Shown here one piece after another: positions 7,957-18,536 of a stretch of 52,986 nucleotides of DNA. Position 1 is the stretch's first letter; the number at the start of each line of letters is the position of its first letter. The position numbers were made by a program, and so were the translations under genes. The DNA is from an uncultured Prevotellaceae bacterium (GTDB lineage Bacteria > Bacteroidota > Bacteroidia > Bacteroidales > Bacteroidaceae): contig ONGG01000015.1 in the NCBI GenBank assembly GCA_900317305.1, forward strand, positions 1 to 52,986. Reading direction: 5' to 3'. The notes beneath the pieces are model-generated. The model saw nothing but the letters and a program-made list of their open reading frames with translations, had not been told where the DNA came from and did no database searches.

Positions 7957-9653
7957 AGCGGGGGGATGTTGGCAGAAGTCTTTTTCTTGTGTTTCTCCTC
8001 TATATAATAAATGTCGTCTTTGTTGAGCGGTCTGATATAGTCGTACCAGCCGAAATTGGGCAGGTAGTCCTTGCCACTGGGAATCTGGAACACTGGATAC
8101 ATGATTCCCTCGGCCTTCGACGTCCATATCCTATCGAGTTTCTTTTGCTTGGTCACATACATCCTCATTGTGTCGGTCTCCACATACACCATTCCCACGA
8201 GAGAGCTGTCGCTCTCGTCGACAGGATAGTAGATGGCCATCACGTTGCGGATGGCCTCGCTCATGCGGATATTGCCATCCACGAAATAGGCGTTCATGCG
8301 TTGCGATGCGACCTGGTTGTAATACACCTTGTCAGGGTCTTTCAGTTCCTGCATGCGCTCAAGCGACAGGGCATTCTGCATGACGTGGGCCTCCCTTACC
8401 GTGGAATCGTTGAGGAACACCCTGATGCTGTCGCCCAACAGTTGGTGGTTGGTATTCCACACGATAGGGTCGTAATAGAGCGTGATGGTGGAGTCGAGGG
8501 TACAGATGACCATCGAGTCGCAAACCGCCTGGACATCGTTTCGGAACATTCTCACCTTATGATAGCAGTGCACCTTGCGGTAGAGCGAGTCGGTATTGAG
8601 GTTGAAGGTCTCCACGCGTATGGTATCGGCATGCAGGTAGAGCGTGTCTTGCTGCGAATAGTCGATATAGACGGGATTCTTGGTCGCCATGCCCGTCCCA
8701 TCCAGTTCGTTGTAGTCGACGGCATCGGCTATCAGCCGGTTCTTGTTCTTCCGGTCTTCATAGTTCACCCGTCCGAAGCCATGGCTCACCTTACTCGAAC
8801 TGTCGTAGAAGAGGCTGTCGCCTGTGATGGTGCGGATGTTGTTTTGGATGCTCGACTTGTCGTAGAGTTCCACCTTGTCGGTTTTCATGAAATAGACACA
8901 GTTGGTGGTCTCCACATCGTATCCGTCACGTATGGAATGGATGGTCGACTTGCTCCAGGTACGCCGTCCGTTCTCAAACTCAGTCTTTCCACCTTTCACC
9001 AACGCCCTCTCGTCCTGAGAATAATAATATAAGGTGTCGGTAGTGATGACATGGGTCTTGGTGCGCAACTTCACTTTGTAGAAGAACTCGGCCTCCTTCG
9101 TGTCGAGGTTGTATTTTCCCCAGTCGCTGCTAAGCATAAGTCCTTTTGACTTGTCGACGTAGTTGCCGCCCTCATCGTAGTAGACGATATTGAACTTCTG
9201 GTCGAGGATGAGGTTGTCGGTGCGCAGTTCCGAGGTTTTCCTATGCACCACCAGCACGTTATGCTGGGCATGCACCATATCGGCATCGTTTCTTCCATCA
9301 TAGAAAGCCGTGTCGCACTTGATCTCGAGCGTATCGCCCTGCAGCAGTCTCACATGGCCGAAGGCATGGAAGGTGTTCTCTTGCTGTTTGAAATAAGCGC
9401 TGTCGCAATAGAGCACTGAACCACGGTGGCGGAACTTCACGTTTCCTCTCACCACCTGAGTGTCGTTGCGTCGGAACTCATCATAGTAGAGCGAGTCGGC
9501 ATGGTCGAGGTAGATGCGCTCGTCCTGTGCCCTTCCCCGGTTGCGCTGTGCATTGGCAGGCAGCGACATACATAGACCTAGCAGGCATAGAATCAGCAAT
9601 GCCAAGATTCTATGCCTGCAAGAGGTGGGCTGTATGTGCGCGTGTCTTGTCAT
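7953..9653 (-). CDS. OstA/LptA-like outer-membrane biogenesis protein
   Basis: 566 residues. A basic N-terminus is followed by a hydrophobic signal sequence (ILALLILCLLGLCMSLPANA) and then a long series of beta-jellyroll repeats of the OstA/LptA type. Recurring motifs are D-x-A-x-Y and V-x-G-x-V, as in LDHADSLYYDEF, VVRGNVKFRHRGSVLYCDSA and FHAFGHVRLLQGDTLEIKCD. LptA and the N-domain of LptD carry lipopolysaccharide across the periplasm; this protein lacks an obvious C-terminal barrel, so an LptA-like bridging role is inferred. The ATG at 9651-9653 overlaps the stop of the upstream isomerase (ATGA); a GTG nine bases earlier is less likely. It sits between surA-like genes and mutL in one run. 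lptB lies elsewhere, at 20041. Confidence 0.82.
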   Translation of the reverse strand: MTRHAHIQPTSCRHRILALLILCLLGLCMSLPANAQRNRGRAQDERIYLDHADSLYYDEFRRNDTQVVRGNVKFRHRGSVLYCDSAYFKQQENTFHAFGHVRLLQGDTLEIKCDTAFYDGRNDADMVHAQHNVLVVHRKTSELRTDNLILDQKFNIVYYDEGGNYVDKSKGLMLSSDWGKYNLDTKEAEFFYKVKLRTKTHVITTDTLYYYSQDERALVKGGKTEFENGRRTWSKSTIHSIRDGYDVETTNCVYFMKTDKVELYDKSSIQNNIRTITGDSLFYDSSSKVSHGFGRVNYEDRKNKNRLIADAVDYNELDGTGMATKNPVYIDYSQQDTLYLHADTIRVETFNLNTDSLYRKVHCYHKVRMFRNDVQAVCDSMVICTLDSTITLYYDPIVWNTNHQLLGDSIRVFLNDSTVREAHVMQNALSLERMQELKDPDKVYYNQVASQRMNAYFVDGNIRMSEAIRNVMAIYYPVDESDSSLVGMVYVETDTMRMYVTKQKKLDRIWTSKAEGIMYPVFQIPSGKDYLPNFGWYDYIRPLNKDDIYYIEEKHKKKTSANIPPL

Positions 9654-11104
9654 TTCACCCACCCTTTGTATTGGAACTCACAATCCCTGTATTGGTCGTT
9701 CATTCTCACATAGGTGTTCTTCAGTTTCTCAGCCACCCAATCGTTGAGGGCCTGTTCTCTCCGTTTGGCGAGCACCACATCCTTCATCGTCTGGAAGTCC
9801 TCGGTGATAGTGGCCCTATGGCTCTCGGTACGGCTCTTGAGTTTGATGATGGCGCATACGTTCTTTCCCTTGCTGTTGATCATCTCGAAGGGTTTGGAGA
9901 TTTCTCCCACAGCCAGTCCCTCCACGGCCCTTGCCACTTCGGTGGGCAAGTCCTGCATACGGAACTTCGAGGTTCTGATATGCTCCTGCTCGATGGTGTT
10001 GGCCATCAGTCCGCGGTTGCTCTTGGTGTCCTTGTCGTCAGAGATGTAGGTGGCAGCCTCATCAAAAGTGTACTTGCCCTCACGGATCTCGTTTGCGATG
10101 GAGTCGAGCTGCTCGGAAGCCAGTCTCAGAGCATCTCTCGTCACGCGCGGCTTCATCAGGATATGCCTCACGTTGATTCTCTCACCACGCTTGTCGATGA
10201 GCTGGATGATGTGGAAGCCGAACTCAGTTTCCACGATTTTTGAAATCTTGTTGGGGTCGGTGAGGTTGAAGGCCACATTGGCGAAGACGGGGTCGAGGGC
10301 AGCCTTCGGGGTGTAGCCGATCTCGCCACCCTGCCGTGCCGACCCATCCTCGGAATAGAGTCGTGCCATGGTGGCGAAGGTCGTCTCACCGCGGTTCACC
10401 CTGTCGGTATACTCGCGCAGCGCATCCTTCACCCTGTTGATCTCCTCGATGGTCACCTTGGGTTGACGGGTGATGATCTGCACCTCCACTGTAGTGGGAA
10501 CGAGGGGGATGCTGTCTTCGGGCAATTTCTCAAAGAACTTGCGCACCTCGGCAGGCGAGACGGAAATGTCTTTCACGAGTTGCTGCCGCATCTTCTGGAT
10601 GAGTTCACGGTTCTTGAACTCATCGTGCATCTGCTGTCTCATCTGCGAGATGGTCATATTGCGGTATTCCTCAAGTTTCTCGCGTGAGCCATCGGCCAAC
10701 TGTATCCAGTAATTGATTTGGTCTTCGATGCTCTGCGAGATGTCGGACTCGGTGACCTCGATACTGTCGATGGCTGCCTGGTGGAGGAACAGTTTCTGAA
10801 CGGCCAACTGCTCGGGGATGGTGCAGTCGGGGTTGCCTTCCCATTTCATGCCCTCCATCTCGCCCTGCATACGCATGGTTTCGATGTCGGACTTGAGAAT
10901 GGGTTCGTCGCCCACCACCCACACCACCTCGTCGATGATGCTGGCGGGGTGAGCGTCGGGCACCACCTTGGCATTGGCATTGGTGGTAGTGGAGTCGTCG
11001 GCAAGGCAAGCCATCATGCTTGGCCGTGACGCGCCTGCACCCACCGCCATGGAGAGCATCAAGAGCGCTGCGATGCTATAAAGGCAGATTTTGTTCATTG
11101 GCAT
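9650..11104 (-). CDS. SurA-like periplasmic peptidyl-prolyl isomerase
   Basis: 484 residues. After a signal peptide (ICLYSIAALLMLSMAVGAGA) comes a SurA N-domain (VVGDEPILKSDIETMRMQGE). Two parvulin/PpiC rotamase domains follow, the first with FATMARLYSEDGSARQGGEIGYTP and GFHIIQLIDKRG, the second beginning INVRHILMKP. SurA helps outer-membrane proteins fold in the periplasm. The start overlaps the stop of the upstream isomerase gene by one base (TGATG); a second ATG six bases later is possible. Neighbours are another parvulin and an OstA-like protein, which makes an outer-membrane biogenesis run. Confidence 0.9.
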   Translation of the reverse strand: MPMNKICLYSIAALLMLSMAVGAGASRPSMMACLADDSTTTNANAKVVPDAHPASIIDEVVWVVGDEPILKSDIETMRMQGEMEGMKWEGNPDCTIPEQLAVQKLFLHQAAIDSIEVTESDISQSIEDQINYWIQLADGSREKLEEYRNMTISQMRQQMHDEFKNRELIQKMRQQLVKDISVSPAEVRKFFEKLPEDSIPLVPTTVEVQIITRQPKVTIEEINRVKDALREYTDRVNRGETTFATMARLYSEDGSARQGGEIGYTPKAALDPVFANVAFNLTDPNKISKIVETEFGFHIIQLIDKRGERINVRHILMKPRVTRDALRLASEQLDSIANEIREGKYTFDEAATYISDDKDTKSNRGLMANTIEQEHIRTSKFRMQDLPTEVARAVEGLAVGEISKPFEMINSKGKNVCAIIKLKSRTESHRATITEDFQTMKDVVLAKRREQALNDWVAEKLKNTYVRMNDQYRDCEFQYKGWVK

Positions 11105-12528
11105 CAGTGTTTGTTTACGGTAGCGACCACATCTTTGTTCACTTTCACCACATAGCGTTTCCTGAGTTCCTCAACCCACTGTTTCTCGAGCTGGTCCTGA
11201 TAGTCAGTGAGCACCTGTCCGCGTACGTCGGTGTACTCCTTTGGAGCTTTAAGCAGTTTGCCATACACGGCATCGATGGGATAGTCTTTTGTAGGGGGCA
11301 CGTCGACTTTCTTCTTGAAGACCTCACGGTCGATGAGGGGGTTGTCGCCGGCCTTGAAGAGACCCTTCACCACACGGATGCGAATCACGCTGTCGGCATT
11401 GAACGTGGCATGCAATTTCTCGGCCCATTTGTCGAAGGGCACACCCTTCACGCATTTTTTCACGGCCTTCACGTCGGCCTTGTCTTTCACATGGTAGGCC
11501 ATGCCCTTGTAGCGGGGAGCGTCCCAGGTATACTTTTTCTTGTTGGCCTTGAAGTAATTCTTCAGTCCCTCCTCGTCCTTGGCAGCCTTGTCCCAGACGT
11601 TCTGGTTGCTGATCTCGTAGAAGAGGAGTCCGTCGTGGTACTCACGGATGAGATTGGCCAGGTCGGAGTCTTTCTCAGAGAGGTCGATGGCCCTCTGCTC
11701 AAGGATCTGCTCACGTGAGAGCACACCATCCTTTGCCACCACCTCATCAATTTTCTGGTCGATGATATGCTCGCGGATGCCATTGCGGTCGATATAGGTG
11801 AGCAGGCTTTCGCGGCAAGAGTCGAAGGGCACGAAAGGTTTCTGGTCGAGCAGTTTGACGATATGGAAGCCGTAGGCCGACTTCACGGGTTGAGACATCT
11901 CGCCCACCTTGAGTTTGTAGACAGCCTTCTCAAACTCCGGAACAGTTTGTCCGGGTTGTATCCATCCTATCTCGCCACCCCTTGTTGCCGAGCCCTTGTC
12001 GTCGGAGTATTTGCGCGCCATCTCGGCGAAGTCGGCGCCATTGACGATTGCCCTATAGATGGAGTCGGCCTTCTGCCGTGCGCTGGACTCTGCCGTATTG
12101 CCGGCATCAGGATTCACCATCACCAGGATGTGTGTGGGTTTGGCCAGTCCGCCGAGCGAGTCGACATAATGCTGTGTCTTGTCGTAGATCTCGTGAGCCT
12201 GGGCCATGATATCGTCGTCGGTGATGAACGAAGGCCTAACCTGCTGGTCACGGTACATGGCAAACTCGTTCTTGAACGAGGAGAGGGTATCCAATTTGGC
12301 GTCGAGCGCAGCAGCCACTTTAAGTTTGTAGTTGATGAACAGGTCGACATACTCCTCCACCGTCTTCTTGTCGATGACGCCTTCCGAATTGTTCTTGTTG
12401 TATGAGTACTCGAACTCGGAACGGGTGACGGGCACTCCATTGATGGTCATAATAACGGGGTCGCTCTGTGCGAAAGTTGTCATGGCAACAACGCACATCA
12501 ACATCACGTTTAAAAATCTCTTTTTCAT
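11104..12528 (-). CDS. periplasmic parvulin-type peptidyl-prolyl isomerase
   Basis: 474 residues. A signal peptide (MKKRFLNVMLMCVVAMTTFAQ) precedes a SurA/PpiD-like chaperone domain (VIMTINGVPVTRSEFEYSYNKN). One clear parvulin domain lies at about residues 130-235 (THILVMVNPD, FAEMARKYSDDKGSATRGGEIGWI, YGFHIVKLLDQKPF). The long helical/unknown C-terminal part contains a second divergent rotamase-like segment. It is expected to assist folding of exported proteins together with the next gene. The ATG at 12526-12528 gives a canonical signal peptide; the frame extends to a GTG eight codons upstream, which would spoil it. It lies 47 bases after guaB. Confidence 0.88.
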   Translation of the reverse strand: MKKRFLNVMLMCVVAMTTFAQSDPVIMTINGVPVTRSEFEYSYNKNNSEGVIDKKTVEEYVDLFINYKLKVAAALDAKLDTLSSFKNEFAMYRDQQVRPSFITDDDIMAQAHEIYDKTQHYVDSLGGLAKPTHILVMVNPDAGNTAESSARQKADSIYRAIVNGADFAEMARKYSDDKGSATRGGEIGWIQPGQTVPEFEKAVYKLKVGEMSQPVKSAYGFHIVKLLDQKPFVPFDSCRESLLTYIDRNGIREHIIDQKIDEVVAKDGVLSREQILEQRAIDLSEKDSDLANLIREYHDGLLFYEISNQNVWDKAAKDEEGLKNYFKANKKKYTWDAPRYKGMAYHVKDKADVKAVKKCVKGVPFDKWAEKLHATFNADSVIRIRVVKGLFKAGDNPLIDREVFKKKVDVPPTKDYPIDAVYGKLLKAPKEYTDVRGQVLTDYQDQLEKQWVEELRKRYVVKVNKDVVATVNKH

Positions 12529-12575
12529 AACAAGGTGGTATCTAAATTCCACAAATGTGATTATCTCGTTTTTAT

Positions 12576-14126
<1,551 letters not shown>

Positions 14127-14162
14127 TTACCGAATTAATACGTTTTAACGTGCCAATACTAT

Positions 14163-14190
14163 TCATGCGGGCACCAAAATGCCCGCATGA
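14163..14190. terminator. 11-bp perfect hairpin downstream of recQ, without T-run
   Basis: TCATGCGGGCA (14163-14173) and TGCCCGCATGA (14180-14190) form an 11-bp stem with a six-base loop, 40 bases after the recQ stop and about 75 bases before the guaB promoter box. It lacks a downstream T-run on either strand, so factor-independent termination is uncertain. It may stabilise the recQ mRNA 3' end. Confidence 0.5.
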
Positions 14191-14230
14191 CAGTTTTGTG
14201 GAATGGCTGAGAAACCGGTAGAGACGGACT

Positions 14231-16408
14231 TTAATTGGCCATCTCGGAGATGAATTTTACCCTCACGAGCCTGATGTTCTCCTCGGAGTAGTCCTCGCCG
14301 AGTTCGTCCATGGCCGCATCAAGGTCGTCGGTATCACTCTCCCTGAAGTATTCATAGATATCATCGACCATGTCCTCGTCCATCACCTCCTCGATGAAAT
14401 AGTCGATATTGAGTTTGGTTCCGCTATAGACGATGGCCTCTATCTCATCGAGCAAGTCGAAGAAATCCAAGCCCTGAGCCTTGGAGATTTCTTCCAGGTC
14501 GATTTTCCTGTCGATGCTTTGAATAATCTTTACCTTGAGAATGGATTTCTTGGCCACGGTCTTCACCCTCAGTTCCTCGGGACGCTCAATCTCGTTCTCC
14601 TCGCAGTGTTTCTTGATCAGGTCGCAGAATTCCTGTCCATATCTTTTGGCCTTGCCTGCGCCCACGCCCTGGATGTTTTGCAGTTCCTGGAGCGACACGG
14701 GATACATGGTAGCCATCTGCTCGAGCGACGGGTCTTGGAAGATGACATAGGGAGGGACATTGAGTTTTTTTGACATTTTCTTACGCAAGTCCTTCAGCAT
14801 GGCAAAGAGTTCGGGGTCCAAGGCGCCTGCCGAGGCCTCCATGCTCTCGTCCTCATACTCGTCTTTGAACTCAGCGTCTTTCACGATCATGAAGGTAGTT
14901 GGATGCTTCATGAATTTCTTGCCTGCCGATGTGAGTTTCAGCAGACCGTAGTTCTCGACGTCTTTCTTGAGATAGCCCGCGATCATGGCCTGTCGGATGA
15001 CCGGGTTCCACAGTTTGTCGTCCTCATCCTCTCCCAGTCCGAACTCCTCAAGTTGGTCGTGCTTGTGGGATACGATGTCGTCGGTAGCCCTTCCTTTCAC
15101 GAAGTCGATGATATATTCGGTACGGAAATTCTCCTTCACCGCATTCACGGCCTGCAACACGATGAGCAATTGCTGCTGGCCGTCAATCTTGGTCTTCGGG
15201 TTCAGGCAGTTGTCGCAGTTGCCGCAGTTGTCGGGTTTGTATTCCTCGCCGAAATAGTGGAGGAGCATTTTCCTCCTGCATACCGATGACTCGGCATAGG
15301 CAGCCGTCTCCTGGAGCAGTTGCCGCCCGATATCCTGTTCGGCCACGGGCTTTCCCTCCATGAATTTCTCCAGTTTCTGGAGGTCCTTGTACGAGTAGAA
15401 GGCGATGCACTTTCCCTCACCGCCATCGCGCCCGGCGCGACCTGTTTCCTGGTAGTATCCCTCCAGACTCTTGGGTATGTCGTAGTGGATGACGAACCTC
15501 ACGTCGGGTTTGTCGATACCCATACCGAAGGCTATGGTGGCGACGATGATGTCGATTTTCTCCATGAGGAAATCATCCTGGGTCTCCGACCTTTTGGCCG
15601 ACTCCAGTCCGGCGTGGTAGGCCGCGGCCTTGATATCATTGGCGCAGAGGTCGGCAGCCAGTTCCTCCACTTTCTTTCTGGAGAGGCAGTATACGATGCC
15701 GCTCTTTCCGGGATTCTGCTTGATGAAACGAATGATTTGCTTGTTGATCTCGTTGGTCTTTGGCCTCACCTCATAATACAGGTTGGGCCTGTTGAACGAA
15801 CTGTTGAACTCTTTTGCATCGACAATGCCAAGGCTTTTCTTGATATCGGCGCGCACCTTGTCGGTGGCGGTGGCGGTAAGCGCGATGACCGGAGCATTGC
15901 CGATTTTCTGGATGGTGGGCCGGATGTTCCTGTATTCGGGTCTGAAGTCATGTCCCCATTCCGAGATACAGTGCGCCTCGTCGATAGCATAGAATGATAT
16001 TTTCACCGAGCGGAGGAATTCCACGTTCTCGTCCTTGTTGAGTGACTCTGGCGCCACATAGAGCAATTTGGTATGCCCCGACAGGATGTCGGCCTTCACC
16101 TGGTCGATGGCAGCCTTGTTGAGTGAGGAGTTGAGGTAGTGGGCCACACCATCCTCCTCGCTCATGGCATTGATGACATCCACTTGGTTTTTCATGAGCG
16201 CTATGAGGGGCGACACCACGATGGCCGTGCCCTCCATGATGAGGGAGGGCAACTGGTAGCACAGCGACTTACCTCCACCGGTAGGCATGAGCACGAAGGT
16301 GTCGTTGCCTTCCAGCAGGTTTCTCACGATAGCTTCTTGGTCGCCCTTGAACTTGTCAAAGCCGAAATAGCGTTTGAGTTGTTGAGTTAGGTTAACATCT
16401 TTCAGCAT
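14231..16408 (-). CDS. recQ: ATP-dependent DNA helicase RecQ
   Basis: 725 residues. A 3'-5' DNA helicase in recombination and replication repair. Domains in order: SF2 helicase core with Walker A MPTGGGKSLCYQLP (about 41-54), Walker B/DEAH AIDEAHCISEWGHDFRPEY, motif VI QETGRAGRDG; the RQC zinc-binding Cys set (CRRKMLLHYFGEEY and CGNCDNC); a winged-helix part; an HRDC domain (VPPYVIFQDPSLEQMA to GVGAGKAKRYGQEF); and an acidic C-terminal tail of about 100 residues (DEDMVDDIYEYFRESDTDD). I chose the ATG at 16406-16408 (MLKDVNLTQQLKRYFGFDKF); in-frame ATGs at 16432 and 16444 are alternatives. It follows clpX on the same strand. Confidence 0.94.
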   Translation of the reverse strand: MLKDVNLTQQLKRYFGFDKFKGDQEAIVRNLLEGNDTFVLMPTGGGKSLCYQLPSLIMEGTAIVVSPLIALMKNQVDVINAMSEEDGVAHYLNSSLNKAAIDQVKADILSGHTKLLYVAPESLNKDENVEFLRSVKISFYAIDEAHCISEWGHDFRPEYRNIRPTIQKIGNAPVIALTATATDKVRADIKKSLGIVDAKEFNSSFNRPNLYYEVRPKTNEINKQIIRFIKQNPGKSGIVYCLSRKKVEELAADLCANDIKAAAYHAGLESAKRSETQDDFLMEKIDIIVATIAFGMGIDKPDVRFVIHYDIPKSLEGYYQETGRAGRDGGEGKCIAFYSYKDLQKLEKFMEGKPVAEQDIGRQLLQETAAYAESSVCRRKMLLHYFGEEYKPDNCGNCDNCLNPKTKIDGQQQLLIVLQAVNAVKENFRTEYIIDFVKGRATDDIVSHKHDQLEEFGLGEDEDDKLWNPVIRQAMIAGYLKKDVENYGLLKLTSAGKKFMKHPTTFMIVKDAEFKDEYEDESMEASAGALDPELFAMLKDLRKKMSKKLNVPPYVIFQDPSLEQMATMYPVSLQELQNIQGVGAGKAKRYGQEFCDLIKKHCEENEIERPEELRVKTVAKKSILKVKIIQSIDRKIDLEEISKAQGLDFFDLLDEIEAIVYSGTKLNIDYFIEEVMDEDMVDDIYEYFRESDTDDLDAAMDELGEDYSEENIRLVRVKFISEMAN

Positions 16409-16465
16409 GTGTTTATCCTCCGTTCGTTGCATCGCCGTTGGCATGAGGCGTGATGAAGTCTCATG

Positions 16466-17689
16466 CTAACTGCTCTGTAAGTGTGCTTTTTCAAGTTGCT
16501 TTTCAGCATATTCTTTTGTCACCACGAACTGGTTGACCTTTTTTGAAGGGAAGTCGAACATGGCATCCATGATGACACTCTCGACAATCGACCTCAGTCC
16601 GCGTGCTCCGAGTTTATACTCCACTGCCTTGTCGACGATGAAATCGAGAGCCTCGGGGTCGAACTCCAGTTTTACGCCATCCATCTCGAAGAGTTTCACA
16701 TACTGTTTCACGATGGAGTTCTTGGGTTCGATGAGGATTCGTTTCAGAGCCTCCCGGTTGAGCGGGTTGAGGTAGGTGAGCACGGGCAGTCGGCCAATGA
16801 TCTCGGGGATGAGTCCGAAGGACTTCAGGTCTTGGGGCAGCACATATTTCATGAGGTCCTCCTTGTCGATTTTCCTCAAGTTCTGCACCGAGTTGTAGCC
16901 CACGGTACGCGTGTTCATGCGCTGTGCGATCTTGCGCTCTATCCCGTCGAAGGCACCTCCGCAGATGAAGAGGATGTTGTGGGTGTCGACGTGGATATAT
17001 TCCTGGTCGGGATGCTTGCGTCCACCCTGTGGTGGCACGTTCACCATGGTTCCCTCAAGGAGTTTGAGCAGTCCCTGCTGCACGCCCTCACCGCTCACGT
17101 CGCGGGTGATCGACGGGTTGTCGGCCTTCCGCGCGATTTTGTCGATCTCGTCGATGAAGACGATGCCCCTCTCGGCAGCCTTCACATCATAGTCGGCCAC
17201 CTGGAGCAGTCGGGAGAGGATGCTCTCCACGTCCTCGCCCACATATCCGGCCTCGGTGAAGACGGTGGCGTCGACGATGGTGAAGGGAACGTCGAGAAGT
17301 TTGGCTATCGTGCGTGCGAGCAGCGTCTTTCCCGTACCGGTGCTCCCCACCATGATGATATTGCTCTTCTCTATCTCCACCCCATTGGGATCGTCGGGTT
17401 GCTGGAGTCGTTTGTAGTGGTTGTAAACGGCAACGGAGAGATAACGCTTGGCCTCATCCTGCCCGATGACATACTGGTCGAGATAGTCTTTTATCTCTTT
17501 GGGTTTGGGCACCTTCTTGATTTTGAACTTCTCTTTCGAGCCTGCGGCAGTAGACGCCAGAACGCCCGAGGTCTGGACGATCTGGTAGGCCTGCTGCGCG
17601 CAGTTCTCGCAGATGAAGCCATTGATGCCAGAGATGAGCAGTCTGACATCTTTCTCTCCACTTCCGCAAAAGCTACATACTTTCTTCAT
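16466..17689 (-). CDS. clpX: ATP-dependent Clp protease ATP-binding subunit ClpX
   Basis: 407 residues. An AAA+ unfoldase that feeds substrates to ClpP. The N-terminal zinc-binding domain has four Cys (CSFCG and CENCAQQ). Walker A is GSTGTGKT, Walker [12 protein letters not shown], sensor-1 and arginine finger regions are present, and the IGF-like ClpP-docking loop region lies near [13 protein letters not shown]. The start is ATG 17687-17689, one base after the clpP stop; a longer frame ([10 protein letters not shown]) overlaps clpP and was rejected. It is in the clpP-clpX-recQ run. Confidence 0.97.
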   Translation of the reverse strand: MKKVCSFCGSGEKDVRLLISGINGFICENCAQQAYQIVQTSGVLASTAAGSKEKFKIKKVPKPKEIKDYLDQYVIGQDEAKRYLSVAVYNHYKRLQQPDDPNGVEIEKSNIIMVGSTGTGKTLLARTIAKLLDVPFTIVDATVFTEAGYVGEDVESILSRLLQVADYDVKAAERGIVFIDEIDKIARKADNPSITRDVSGEGVQQGLLKLLEGTMVNVPPQGGRKHPDQEYIHVDTHNILFICGGAFDGIERKIAQRMNTRTVGYNSVQNLRKIDKEDLMKYVLPQDLKSFGLIPEIIGRLPVLTYLNPLNREALKRILIEPKNSIVKQYVKLFEMDGVKLEFDPEALDFIVDKAVEYKLGARGLRSIVESVIMDAMFDFPSKKVNQFVVTKEYAEKQLEKAHLQSS

Positions 17690-17690
17690 C

Positions 17691-18353
17691 TCACTTCTTC
17701 CGTTTGAGCACGGTGTCAATCATTCCATATTCCTTCGCCTCGTCGGCCGTCATCCAGTAGTTGCGGTCGGAATCGGCCCACACCTTGTCGTATGGGGTAT
17801 GCGAATGATCGGCGATGATGGTGTAGAGCTCTTTCTTGTATTTCTGTATCTCACGGGCCTCGATCTCGATATCCGAAGCCTGGCCCTGCACGCCACCGAG
17901 AGGCTGGTGTATCATCACGCGGCTATGGGTGAGTGCCGACCGTTTGCCTTCGGCGCCTGCCACGAGGAGCACGGCGGCCATAGAGGCGGCCATTCCGGTG
18001 CAGATGGTTGCCACGTCGCTCGAGATATACTGCATGGTGTCGTAGATGCCGAGACCTGCTGTGACGCTTCCACCAGGCGAGTTGATGTAGATGGAGATAT
18101 CCTTGGTGTCGACAGAGTCGAGGTAGAGCAACTGAGCCTGCAGCGTGTTGGCAGTATAGTCGTCGATCTGCGTGCCGAGGAAGATGATACGGTCCATCAT
18201 GAGCCTGGAGAAGACATCCATCTGGGTGACATTGAGTTGTCGTTCCTCCAGGATGTATGGATTAAGATACTGGGCTTGTGCGCTGATCACATCGTCGAGC
18301 GCCTGTCCGTTGATGCCAAGATGGCCTGTAGCGAATTTTCTGAAGTCGTTCAT
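17691..18353 (-). CDS. clpP: ATP-dependent Clp protease proteolytic subunit ClpP
   Basis: 220 residues. A serine peptidase forming the double-ring chamber of ClpXP. The catalytic Ser is in [13 protein letters not shown] and the catalytic His in [16 protein letters not shown]; the [15 protein letters not shown] oxyanion segment is intact. The start [16 protein letters not shown] agrees with Bacteroidetes ClpP proteins; a GTG-initiated longer frame (18 codons more) has no support. It heads the clpP-clpX-recQ run and follows tig, as in many bacteria; its promoter lies inside the loop of a long inverted repeat. Confidence 0.97.
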   Translation of the reverse strand: MNDFRKFATGHLGINGQALDDVISAQAQYLNPYILEERQLNVTQMDVFSRLMMDRIIFLGTQIDDYTANTLQAQLLYLDSVDTKDISIYINSPGGSVTAGLGIYDTMQYISSDVATICTGMAASMAAVLLVAGAEGKRSALTHSRVMIHQPLGGVQGQASDIEIEAREIQKYKKELYTIIADHSHTPYDKVWADSDRNYWMTADEAKEYGMIDTVLKRKK

Positions 18354-18443
18354 AGTTGCTATAAATTGTTTCACATCGTGGGTACAATCCATGTCGAGGA
18401 AGCCCACGGTCCCCTTACGGCAAAAATCGAGCCATAAAAGAAT

Positions 18444-18504
18444 AAGGTTACCGACTTTTCCGTCCTTGTTGCAACAAAGATACGAAAAAAAGTCGGTAAC
18501 CTTT
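18444..18504. terminator. long inverted repeat between tig and clpP
   Basis: AAGGTTACCGACTTTT (18444-18459) and its complement ending at 18504 form a stem of about 16 bp around a roughly 28-base loop, starting 33 bases after the tig stop. It could terminate tig transcripts. The clpP -7 box lies inside the loop. Confidence 0.55.
18475..18482 (-). promoter_or_regulatory. clpP promoter -7 box (TATCTTTG)
   Basis: Minus-strand TATCTTTG is an exact TAnnTTTG match about 120 bases before the clpP ATG, in the loop of the inverted repeat 18444-18504. No TTTG is found at the -33 distance. The resulting mRNA would begin with only the distal arm of the repeat. Confidence 0.55.
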
Positions 18505-18536
18505 ATATAAAAAGTGATTTTTTTGCAAAAAACCGA

